A stretch of DNA of 64,000 bases from Methylocystis sp. H62. Its GTDB lineage: Bacteria; Pseudomonadota; Alphaproteobacteria; Rhizobiales; Beijerinckiaceae. Below the pieces are notes generated by a model. It ran no database searches. It was not told where the DNA came from and saw only the letters and a list, made by a program, of their open reading frames with translations. The position numbers were made by a program, and so were the translations under genes. The DNA lies in NCBI RefSeq assembly GCF_015709515.1, contig NZ_JADNQZ010000054.1:152639-216638 (forward strand). The letters run 5' to 3'. Each line of letters opens with the position of its first letter. The first letter of the stretch is position 1. Below are positions 8,275-17,300 of the stretch, piece after piece.

Positions 8275-9471
8275 GTGACTCAGGTGGAAATTCTGGACGC
8301 CGCGCGCGGACATGACGGCGGCTACAAGGTGGATGCGAGCCGCGGCGTGCGGATTGGACGCGTGTCCTCTGAATGGTTCTCGCGGCCCGCGGATGAGCGG
8401 TATCTGTCGCTGTCGGAGCTGTTCGCGGCCGTGTACGGCCGGACCGAGCGCAGCCGAACGCGCACGGTAGAGAGCGCTGCGATCCGCGTCGAAGCCAGAC
8501 GCGACGATTCCGATAAGCTTGCGCTCTCGCTGCCTGGTTCCGATGCGCCAATCGCGCCGACGCATTGGAGCTTCGGGCAACTCGCCAGTCTCGTCGGCGC
8601 GCCCGCGACATATCTGCGTCAGCTGCCGGCATCGCTCGCGGGGATCAATCTGCAATATGGGCTGAGCTCGCATCGCGCCGAGCAGGTCAAGACCCTCGAG
8701 ATCGACGACGGTCGCGTTGAGCTGCGCGCAGTGACCGGTCCAGACTATGGCCGGATCTTCGATTATGAACTCGTATCCGCAGTGCAGCGCATCGCGGGCA
8801 ATGGGACAGGCGACACGCGCTGGAAAGTTCCGGGCGTGCTCGACTGGTCGACAGGAATCTACAACCCCAATGTCGACGTGACACAGGATACGACGACACT
8901 CTATGCCTCAGACCGCGACGTCTTCCTCTTCCTCGTCGATGATATGAACCCGATCGAGGCCGGCCGTCTGCCTGACGGGTCGCCTGATCTTTTCTTTCGA
9001 GGTTTCTACTGCTGGAACTCAGAAGTCGGCGCGAAAACGCTAGGCATTGCGAGCTTTTATCTTCGGGCCGTTTGTCAGAACCGCAATCTTTGGGGCGTCG
9101 AGGATTTCGAAGAGATCACGATCCGCCATTCCAAATATGCAGCATCGCGCTTCGCGCATGAGGCGGCGCCGGCGCTGACACGATTCGCCAATTCCTCGCC
9201 CATGCCCTTTATCAATGGCGTCAAGGCTGCGCGAGAACGGATTGTCGCCCACAATGACGATGATCGCGCCGAATTCCTGCGCAAGCGCGGCTTTTCGAAA
9301 CCGGAGACCGCGAAGATCATCGAAACGGTGCTGACTGAGGAAGGTCGCAAGCCGGAAAGTGTCTTCGATTTCGTGCAGGGGATTACAGCGATCGCGCGTA
9401 AGAAGACGCATCAGGACGCAAGGCTCGATCTCGAGACGCGTGCAAAGAAACTGTTCGACCGCGCGGCGTAA
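8275..9471 (+). CDS. DUF932 family protein
   Basis: A 398-residue protein matching the DUF932 family found on plasmids and ICEs of alphaproteobacteria. Typical segments are LVGAPATYLRQLP, GPDYGRIFDYELV, ASDRDVFLFLVDD and FYCWNSEVG. The molecular role is not established; related plasmid genes sit with anti-restriction and maintenance functions. The GTG at 8275 is chosen because AGGGAG lies just upstream and because an RNA hairpin also found before the next gene ends 13 bases before it. It is the first ICE gene after the tRNA. Confidence 0.85.
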   Translation: MTQVEILDAARGHDGGYKVDASRGVRIGRVSSEWFSRPADERYLSLSELFAAVYGRTERSRTRTVESAAIRVEARRDDSDKLALSLPGSDAPIAPTHWSFGQLASLVGAPATYLRQLPASLAGINLQYGLSSHRAEQVKTLEIDDGRVELRAVTGPDYGRIFDYELVSAVQRIAGNGTGDTRWKVPGVLDWSTGIYNPNVDVTQDTTTLYASDRDVFLFLVDDMNPIEAGRLPDGSPDLFFRGFYCWNSEVGAKTLGIASFYLRAVCQNRNLWGVEDFEEITIRHSKYAASRFAHEAAPALTRFANSSPMPFINGVKAARERIVAHNDDDRAEFLRKRGFSKPETAKIIETVLTEEGRKPESVFDFVQGITAIARKKTHQDARLDLETRAKKLFDRAA

Positions 9472-9590
9472 TTCCAGGCCCTACTGGCGCAGTGGCAAGC
9501 GCTGTGTGCGGCGCCCCTTGCTACCCTTGCCCTCAACTCCGTGATGTCCCGGCGTCGCCCTTAAAGTCAGAGGGCGGCGCCGCGCTTCGT

Positions 9591-9631
9591 GACGGGTTGG
9601 AGGCCAGGAGAGAGGCTCTCGGCCACCCGTC
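9591..9631 (+). promoter_or_regulatory. Conserved 41-base leader hairpin upstream of the ParB gene
   Basis: This is the second copy of the leader seen at 8221-8261. The outer stem GACGGGT/ACCCGTC is perfect, the central GGAGAGAG is identical, and several paired bases differ while pairing is kept (for example, stem position 7 is T-G in the first copy and T-A here). It ends 15 bases before the ATG of the ParB gene, just ahead of its GGAG ribosome site. Confidence 0.6.
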
Positions 9632-9646
9632 GCGGAGTTCATTGCC

Positions 9647-11791
9647 ATGGCCAAGTCGGCTCAGAAAATTCAGCTCAGCGCCTCGCGCGATATCCCTTTC
9701 AACAAGCTGGTCCTGTCTCAGGCGAATGTCCGCCGGATCAAGGCCGGCGTCTCGATCGAAGAACTCGCGGAGGATATCGCCCGCCGCACGCTCCTGCAGA
9801 GTATCACCGTGCGGCCGGTCTTCGATGATCAGGGCGCAGAGACCGGCATGTTCGAAATTCCCGCGGGAGGGCGCCGTTACCGCGCCCTGGAGCTGCTGGT
9901 GAAGCAGAGGCGCCTCGCACGCAACGCCCCAATCCCTTGCGTCATTCGTCTGGGGGGGACCCCTGAGGAAGACAGCCTCGCCGAGAACGTCCAGCGCGCG
10001 CCTTTGCACCCCCTAGATCAATTCCGGGCCTTTCTGACCTTGCGCGAGAAAGGCCAAAGTGAGGAGGAGATCGCCGCCGCCTTTTTCGTCAGCGTCGCCG
10101 TCGTGAAGCAGCGGCTGCGGCTTGCCTCGGTGTCCTCAAACCTTCTCGACATCTACGCCGAGGATGGCATGACGCTCGACCAGCTCATGGCCTTTACCGT
10201 CAATTCTGATCATGAGCGTCAGGAGCAGGTCTGGGAGGCGGTCCAGCGCTCCTACAACAAAGAGGCGTATCAGATCCGCCGGCTTCTCACGGAAGGCGCG
10301 GTGCGGGCTTCAGACAAGCGCGCGCAATATGTCGGCGAAGACTATCTCGCCGCCGGCGGGCCCATCATGCGCGACCTTTTCCAGAGCGATGACGGCGGCT
10401 GGCTACAGGATGCCGCTCTACTTGAACGGCTGGTCGCCGAAAAATTAGCACGCGACGCCGAGCCCGTCCGGGCCGAGGGGTGGAAATGGGTCCAGACGGC
10501 GATCGACTTCCCCTATGGCCACACCTATGGGCTCCGCCACCTTCAGGGCGAACGCCAGCCTTTGATCGAAGAGGAAGTCGCAACCCGTGAGTCGCTTCGT
10601 CTCGAAGCCGCTCAGCTCGAAGCGGACTATTCCGAAGCCGACGAAATCCCCGAGGAAGTCGATATGCGACTTGGGGAGATCGAGGCGGCGCTCGAAGCGA
10701 TGGAAGACCGCCCGGTTATTTACGCGCAGGAGGATATCGCCCGCGCGGGCGTTTTTGTCAGCATCGACGGCTCTGGACGGCTGCGGGTCGAGCGCGGCTA
10801 CGTCCGCCCCAAGGACGAAGCGCAAAGCGAGAAGCCCGAAGCATCAACCGCCAGAAGCGAGATCGAAAAAGCCGCTGGCGCAGGTTCGACTGCGGCCGTT
10901 GTGCCTCATCCCGACGCATCCGATGGCGATGACGCTGTTCGAACGAGTCCAGCGGAAGACGAGGAAGACGAAGGCGTTAGGCCGCTACCAGACAAATTGC
11001 TGACCGAACTCACCGCCTATCGCACGCTGGCGCTGCGCGAGGCGCTCGGCAATGACCCGGACACCGCGTTCCTCGCGGCGCTTCATGCCCTGTGTCTGCG
11101 GCTCTTCTATCGCTACGGCTCCGACACCTGTCTTGAGATCGAAGCAAAGAATGTTTGTTTCGGCGCACAGGCGCCAGGTCTCTCGGATACGCCGCTCGCA
11201 GCGAAGGTCGACGCGCGTCATCTCGACTGGTCGCAGCAACTCCCGGCGGAGCCGCAAGACCTCTGGGACGCACTCACGACCTTTGACGTCGAAGCGCGCC
11301 AGCAACTCTTCGCACATTGCGTCTCGCTGACGGTAAACGCCGTGCACGAGCCCTGGAGCCGACGGCCGCGCGCTATCGCCCATGCGGATTGTCTCGCGGT
11401 TTCGCTTTCCCTCGACATCGCAGCAACGGGGTGGACGCCAACGGTCGACAATTTCCTCGGCCGCGTCACCAAGGTGCGGATGGTCCAGGCGGTTCGCGAA
11501 GCAAAAGGTGCCGGCGCCGCCCGGCGCATCGAGGGGCTGAAGAAGGGCGACATGGCGCAAGAAGTGGAACAGCTTCTTTCCGGAACGAACTGGCTTCCTG
11601 AGCCGCTCCGCACGCCCGGACATCCGCTGAATGTTTCGGCGCACGCATCTTCCGATGCCGCCGGTCCGGAAGACTACGCGGCCGTCGAACAATCGGCGGC
11701 GATCGAAAGCGAATCGGCCATCGACGAAACCACGCCCAGGGACGATGCTGATCGGGCGTCGGTCGGCCCCCAGGGCATCGCCGCCGAGTAG
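9647..11791 (+). CDS. Large ParB/Spo0J-type DNA-binding protein
   Basis: A 714-residue protein with an N-terminal ParB domain. The nuclease-like core runs from about 15 to 120 (LSQANVRRI, AGGRRYRALELL, ENVQRAPLHPLDQF) and is followed by a KorB-like helix-turn-helix region (EEIAAAFFVSVAVVKQRLRL, about 140-165). The long C-terminal part includes a glutamate-rich coiled-coil region (about 310-345), a low-complexity acidic linker (about 395-450) and a helical end. Large ParB proteins of this type are standard on rhizobial plasmids and ICEs; roles in partition or gene control are assumed. ATG 9647 follows a GGAG site and a leader hairpin. Confidence 0.87.
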   Translation: MAKSAQKIQLSASRDIPFNKLVLSQANVRRIKAGVSIEELAEDIARRTLLQSITVRPVFDDQGAETGMFEIPAGGRRYRALELLVKQRRLARNAPIPCVIRLGGTPEEDSLAENVQRAPLHPLDQFRAFLTLREKGQSEEEIAAAFFVSVAVVKQRLRLASVSSNLLDIYAEDGMTLDQLMAFTVNSDHERQEQVWEAVQRSYNKEAYQIRRLLTEGAVRASDKRAQYVGEDYLAAGGPIMRDLFQSDDGGWLQDAALLERLVAEKLARDAEPVRAEGWKWVQTAIDFPYGHTYGLRHLQGERQPLIEEEVATRESLRLEAAQLEADYSEADEIPEEVDMRLGEIEAALEAMEDRPVIYAQEDIARAGVFVSIDGSGRLRVERGYVRPKDEAQSEKPEASTARSEIEKAAGAGSTAAVVPHPDASDGDDAVRTSPAEDEEDEGVRPLPDKLLTELTAYRTLALREALGNDPDTAFLAALHALCLRLFYRYGSDTCLEIEAKNVCFGAQAPGLSDTPLAAKVDARHLDWSQQLPAEPQDLWDALTTFDVEARQQLFAHCVSLTVNAVHEPWSRRPRAIAHADCLAVSLSLDIAATGWTPTVDNFLGRVTKVRMVQAVREAKGAGAARRIEGLKKGDMAQEVEQLLSGTNWLPEPLRTPGHPLNVSAHASSDAAGPEDYAAVEQSAAIESESAIDETTPRDDADRASVGPQGIAAE

Positions 11792-11861
11792 ACCTCCCCG
11801 AGGCCGATAGCGAGGGGCTCGCCAGAGATGGCGGGTCCCTTTTTTCTTGGAGGATGAATCA

Positions 11862-12941
11862 GTGTCGAGCTCGGTCGCCTCGGAACTGGCCCGCCGCCTC
11901 GCGCAAGAGGCTGAGGCGGTCTGCCGCCGGTATTTATCGAACGGTCGTCGCTCGGGCGGCTATTGGCTCGTCGGCGACATCAACAATACGCCGGGCCGCT
12001 CGCTTTTTGTGCGCCTGAATGGCAACGCATATGGAAGAACCGCCGCCGGCAAATGGGTGGATGCGGCGACGGGCGAGCACGGCGATTTGCTCGACGTCAT
12101 CCGCATCCGATGCAATTTGAGCAATTTCGGCGACGTGCTCGACGAGGCGCGGCGCTTGTTGAACAGCCCGCGATGCCACCCAGCACCCATGTCGACAAAC
12201 CCTACTTCGCTCTCTCCGACCGGCTCTTCCGAGTCGGCGCGCCGATTGTTCCATATGTCGTACCCGATCGCGAGCACGCTGGCGGAAGCCTATCTCAGAC
12301 ATCGCGGCATCACGGTCTTTCTCGAAACAAGCGAGCTTCGCTTTCATCCACGCTGCTACTACCGCCCCGATCGACACGCGCCGACGCAGACCTTTCCGGC
12401 GCTGATCGCCGCTATCGCCGACGCGTCGGGCGCTATCGTCGGCGTTCAGCGCACTTGGCTCGATCCGTCTGGCAAGGACAAAGCCGCGATCGAAACGCCA
12501 AGGCGCGCCATGGGCCAGCTGCGCGGTCATGGCGTCAGGTTCGGATCCGTCGAGGACACTGCGGCGGCCGGTGAAGGCGTCGAGACCATGATGTCGCTTC
12601 GGTGTGCACTACCGCGCCTGCCTATGATCGCGGCGCTCTCCGCCAGCAATCTGGCGGCCCTGTCGCTCCCGCCGACTTTGCGCCGCCTCTACATCGCGCG
12701 CGACAATGACGCCGCCGGAGACGATGCGACGGACCAACTCGCGCAACGCGCTTCATCAGCCGGCATTGAGACGATCGTCCTGTCGCCGATGCTCGCCGAC
12801 TTCAACGACGACCTCCGCCTTCTCGGTATCGCCGAACTTCTTGCGGCGCTGCGAACGCAGCTCGCTCCTGAAGATGTCGTTCGCTTCATCCCACGAATGT
12901 CAACGCACAGCGCGGTCGGTTGGCCGACGGTCCAAATCTGA
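11862..12941 (+). CDS. Toprim-domain primase-like protein
   Basis: A 359-residue protein resembling plasmid DNA primase/helicase-type Toprim proteins. The N-terminal part (about 1-95) contains RSLFVRLNG and KWVDAATGEHGDLLDVI, typical of DUF7146-like primase-associated domains. The C-terminal Toprim domain (about 225-330) has the expected acidic residues in AAGEGVETMMS and in RLYIARDNDAAGDDATDQL. It probably serves ICE replication or transfer. GTG 11862 is preferred because GGAGG is eight bases upstream. A hairpin (CGCCAGAGATGGCG) followed by a T-run at about 11820-11845 lies between the ParB gene and this start. Confidence 0.82.
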   Translation: MSSSVASELARRLAQEAEAVCRRYLSNGRRSGGYWLVGDINNTPGRSLFVRLNGNAYGRTAAGKWVDAATGEHGDLLDVIRIRCNLSNFGDVLDEARRLLNSPRCHPAPMSTNPTSLSPTGSSESARRLFHMSYPIASTLAEAYLRHRGITVFLETSELRFHPRCYYRPDRHAPTQTFPALIAAIADASGAIVGVQRTWLDPSGKDKAAIETPRRAMGQLRGHGVRFGSVEDTAAAGEGVETMMSLRCALPRLPMIAALSASNLAALSLPPTLRRLYIARDNDAAGDDATDQLAQRASSAGIETIVLSPMLADFNDDLRLLGIAELLAALRTQLAPEDVVRFIPRMSTHSAVGWPTVQI

Positions 12942-13230
12942 CGGCGCAATCGACGAATTGCTCGTGGCGATCCTGATCGCCGAAAGGGCCGCGCCTGCGG
13001 CCTTCAAAAGGGGTTGGTCCTGCGGCAAGCGATCCGGCGCCGCAACGGCGGACGGCAACTATTTTCCGCCGCACCCTCAAGGGCGCTTTGCAGCGCGAAA
13101 CAAAATAGCCGCCGCCCGCCATCCTCCGCTGCGCTACGGCCGCTGCGCGGTGCGCGCCGGCTCTTGCTTGCCGCTTCGGACGCCCATGAAGGCCGCGAAG
13201 GGCGCGGCCAATCCGGCAAAGAGCAACACC
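12942..13230 (+). other. Non-coding leader before the DUF2493 gene
   Basis: No gene is supported in this 289-base gap, although the upstream reading frame stays open. A GC-rich segment near 13118-13141 (core TCCTCCGCT) resembles one at about 19196-19218, and each lies about 90-97 bases ahead of an ICE gene start. This may be a shared regulatory leader or the trace of a duplicated backbone piece. Confidence 0.35.
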
Positions 13231-14169
13231 ATGACAGTCCATTCCGATGATTTGCGCTCGGCTTCGTCGCTCTCGACGTCCCCAACTGGGCGCGTTCTCA
13301 CCGAGTTGCAGCTCTATGGCTTTCGTCCCTTCGAGGGCGAACCCGACCCTCGGCAATTGCCGGAAGCGCAGTCTATCGCCGGCGCGGTCGCGGACATCTT
13401 CGACGCGCTCGTCTCGACGTTGTCAGATACCCGTCTCGAACCGGATATCGAAGATCTGCTGTGGTCGACGGTCAATATCTTTCATCGCGCCGTGCTGCGG
13501 ACCGAACGTGGGCTCGCCGACAATGAAGCCGCCCAAAAGCGCAGCCAGAGCGAACAAGACGGCTCCGAAATCCGTTCCGTGGAATTGGAGCGTCTGATCG
13601 CCGAAGGCGTCACCCTCATCGAGCGCCGCGACAGCATGGAGCTTTTCCGCGACGAGGCCGCCAATCAATTCGAGCGCCATACCGGCTCGGCCTGGCGACC
13701 CCGGTCGGGTTCCAGAGTCAATCACCGCGCTTTGACCTCCGCGATGATCGACAGCCGCGATTTTATCGCCGCCAAACGTCGCGCCGATTCCGACGCACTT
13801 CTTCCCCCCGGTCCAAAAATCGCCTTTACCGGCGGACTCGATTTCAACGATCATCGGGCAATCTGGGATCGTCTCGACAAGGCTCTCGCGAAACATCCCG
13901 ATATGGCGCTATTGCACGGCGGATCGCCTAGGGGCGCCGAACGCATCGCCGCCTGCTGGGCCGAGAACCGCGCGGTTCCGCAGATCATCTTCAAACCCGA
14001 CTGGAAGCGTCACGCCAAGGCTGCGCCGTTCAAGCGAAACGACCACATGCTCGCGACGCTGCCAATCGGCGTCATCGTCTTTCCCGGGTCAGGCATCTCC
14101 GCCAATCTCGCCGATAAGGCGCGAATGCTCGGCATCCCGGTATGGAAATTCATCGATGGCGGCGCATGA
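13231..14169 (+). CDS. DUF2493 domain-containing protein
   Basis: A 312-residue protein whose C-terminal third (about 200-310) matches DUF2493, a Rossmann-like fold related to SLOG nucleotide-binding proteins: IAFTGGLDFNDHRAIWDRLD, LLHGGSPRGAERIAACWA, and the FKRNDHMLATLPIGVIVFPG stretch. Such proteins are common on alphaproteobacterial ICEs and plasmids, where they follow the Toprim gene; their ligand is unknown. The N-terminal two thirds are helical and variable. ATG 13231 is chosen from the family length. The next 155 bases look like a truncated backbone segment, with a short open frame (MNYPHHATGS) ending near the 3' end of the STAND gene. Confidence 0.82.
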   Translation: MTVHSDDLRSASSLSTSPTGRVLTELQLYGFRPFEGEPDPRQLPEAQSIAGAVADIFDALVSTLSDTRLEPDIEDLLWSTVNIFHRAVLRTERGLADNEAAQKRSQSEQDGSEIRSVELERLIAEGVTLIERRDSMELFRDEAANQFERHTGSAWRPRSGSRVNHRALTSAMIDSRDFIAAKRRADSDALLPPGPKIAFTGGLDFNDHRAIWDRLDKALAKHPDMALLHGGSPRGAERIAACWAENRAVPQIIFKPDWKRHAKAAPFKRNDHMLATLPIGVIVFPGSGISANLADKARMLGIPVWKFIDGGA

Positions 14170-14324
14170 ACGTCACAACCTCACGCCATTCAGAGGATTG
14201 AAACCTATGAACTATCCGCATCACGCGACCGGCTCTTGATCGTCAGACCCTCCGATAGCCAAGCGCTGTATCTCAAATCGACGACTGCTTCTGACCCGAA
14301 GCGGACGCTACTGGCGAGCAGTGG

Positions 14325-17300
14325 TCAAGCGTTCCATTGAGCATCCCGCTCATCATCGTCGCGCTTAGCGGCTTCGACCTTCTTGCGAATTTGCAAGTGT
14401 GCTTCTCTCGCCCAGCGACGGAGAGAGCCGATAGGGTGGTCGAAGAGCGAACGCAGCGGCTCTTCATAGAGGGCATAGTAGGTCGTGAGAGAGCCAGTCC
14501 AGCCGAAGGTGTGCATGTTCTGTGTAAGGTAGCGGCGCACGTCATCGCGGTCGCCGAACTCGTTTAGAAGCCGGGTCATCAATGGATGGAACGTGCGGTC
14601 GGCGCCTTCGGCACGGGTTGTTAGAACTGGCAGAACACGCGCCAGAAATGCGGGGCCTGCGTCCGGATGGGCGTGAGCCCAAGCAAACAGAACGTCTTCC
14701 GGTAAGTGCAGGATCGCAGGCTGCTTTCTGTCGGCGAACGAAAAACCATCACCAAGCGCGTGTTCAATCAGCCAAGCCGCAGCTCGGTCCTGCACAATCG
14801 CATTCCCCAACGGCGGCCACACAGTCGAAGCGAAGTTCTTCATCATGATCGGCAACAGCGGTTTGATAAGGTCCGCTGCGTTGCCGTCGGGTTCGGATGC
14901 GAGGTACGACGCGAGCGTGCCCGCTGCCGCGCGCGCATCAGCGTCATCGTGCCCCTTCCTGAGTAGCCAACCGACAATGTGCTCGAAGTGGTGAGCATCC
15001 CTTTGCGAGCCCCGTCGCTTTGGCCGTTTGCTAACGTTCTGGACCGCCAGCATCACCTGTGGCCGGAGCTCATTCAGGCGATCAAGTTTCCCGTGAACGA
15101 ACATTCCCATCACGTCGAGAGCGACCGAATAGCCAATCCCATTCATCGTGAGGAGTTGATCGAACAACGGCGCAGCTGAGGTCGCGTCGAGCTTTGCGAG
15201 CACACCGCCGAACCCCCAGTGTGACATTGCACCCGGAGGCAAGATGCCCGCTTTGAGACTTTCACAGACAAGACGAACATCATTCGCCGTGATGCCGATA
15301 AGTAGGCAGACGAACGGCAGCGTGTGCGCATAGACCCTCGAATGAACCGCTTCGCGCTTGTATGCGGCGACCGCCTCCGGCTTTCGCGTTGCCAGGCCCG
15401 AGTAGTAGCCCGCGACCAATCCATAATTTCGGCTGTCATCGGCGACAGAAGCGTAGGCGCTTTTGATCGGCTCTTCCCATAACAGCGGATCATCCGCCAT
15501 CTCGGCAATCGCTTTGCCGAACTCAACTGACATCCGCTGCTCGCCAACAGACAGGTCGGCTAGGCACCCGCGCAATGCCTCCGGCTGCGTCAGCATCTCG
15601 CGCGCTAGATCGCGCACGATTTCAACCTGTCGCTTTCCGCGCTCGTCGAATTCGAGATCCTCGTCGACCGGATAGTCCCAAGGCATCTCGGTGACAAGAA
15701 AGCGGACGCGGCTCGCCGCATCCAGCGGAGAAAGATCAGCAATGAGTTTGCGGACACGTTCTTCTTCGCCTTCCTTGAGCCCGCTCAGGTCGTATTGGAG
15801 GACATCGCCCAGGGCATTCAAAGCTGCTGGCCAATACGGATGAACCGCCCTGGTGCGCGCTACCCAGCGTTCGATTTGTTCGATTTGGCCCCCGCCAATG
15901 TAGGAGCGAAACTGATGGGCAATGCCATTTCGTGCTCGGGCGCCGATCGCGTCGTCGCGCAGGCCAAGGTCAACCAGCCTATCAACACACGCGATGATGT
16001 AGTCCCAAGCGTCACTCCAATATTTTGGCTGCCACGGAATTAACTGCGGCCGACTGCCGTGCGTTCCAGGACCCATCATCCGCGCGTGCGAGTGCATGCT
16101 CGATGCTTCAAGTAATGCGTCCACCACGAGTGCCATTTGCATCGGATCGTTGGCTTGCAGCAATTCATCAAGGAGTTGAAGGCGAGGCTTTGCGGGCGCT
16201 GTCGTGTTGGCGCCGAGTACCGGAAAGAGCGCCTTAAATTGCCCGACCGAGTTGTCACCCCAAGTTTCGTTTTCAGCGACGGCTAGCTTTAGCAGCAACA
16301 GCGCACCGCGCTCGAAGGTGTTCTCAATGAAGGAGATGTTTTCCAGCGCATGAACAAGCCCACGACGCAAGTCGCCATCGATGCGCTTTAACTCTTCGAC
16401 GGTGAGCGGGTTCAGTATCCGCTGCAGAAGTGTGACCACGGCCGCGGCGTCGATCTCAGACATGGCGCTTAAAACGTCAGGGCTGCCCTTGCGATTGAGG
16501 GCTGTCAGCGACGCAAACGGTCCATCGAGACGCATCGCGTGGCGCGCGACCTGGGGACCGATGTCTTGCGTGTTCAACAGCGTGAGCTGATTCGCCACGT
16601 TCTTGCGCAACCGTTCCGGCAAATCGCCTGCTAACACCTCGTCCCATCTGGCTTGGCCCCATTGCCGCCACTGGCGTTCAGCAAGCTTAAGCGCAAGGGG
16701 CTTGGGCTGAAGGCTCGCTAGGCGTCCGTGTTGCTGCACGACGCCGCGTTCCTGAAGATCAGCCAAGGCGGCGCGCAGGTCTTCGGGAGATCGGTCTCGC
16801 GTGAACTTGGCGACGTGCGCAAGGTCGTCCAGTTCGTCGGTCGTGCCAAGGAGCCTAAAAGCGCCGAGCAACATGCCGGCATCTTTCAGCAAGGCGGGAT
16901 CTAACGGTTTCCGCCCAAGCAGAATACGATCGATTAGTTCATCGTTTGTGGCGGCGGCAATGGGCATATCGTTCAGCCACGCCTGACCAAGCAAGGTTGC
17001 CATCTGCGGGAAACCGCGCGCGAACTTTAGGAGCCGGCGATGATCTTCGCTCGGCAAGTCGGGAGCGATCTGCTTGATCATCCCCTCCACGACGGCGTCG
17101 GCAGCCGGTTCAACCATCAACAGCTCGTCATCACCTTTCAACGACGGCGGCACTTCGTGATCGATCGTCACTAGCGAAATCCGGCTGCCGGTCCGCTTCA
17201 CCATCCCGACCAGGTCATGGTGCGAATCCAAGGAGCAGCGGTCCACAACGACGATCGCCCGGAAGCCGGAATCGACGAGATTCTGAATGATGTTCTTAAT

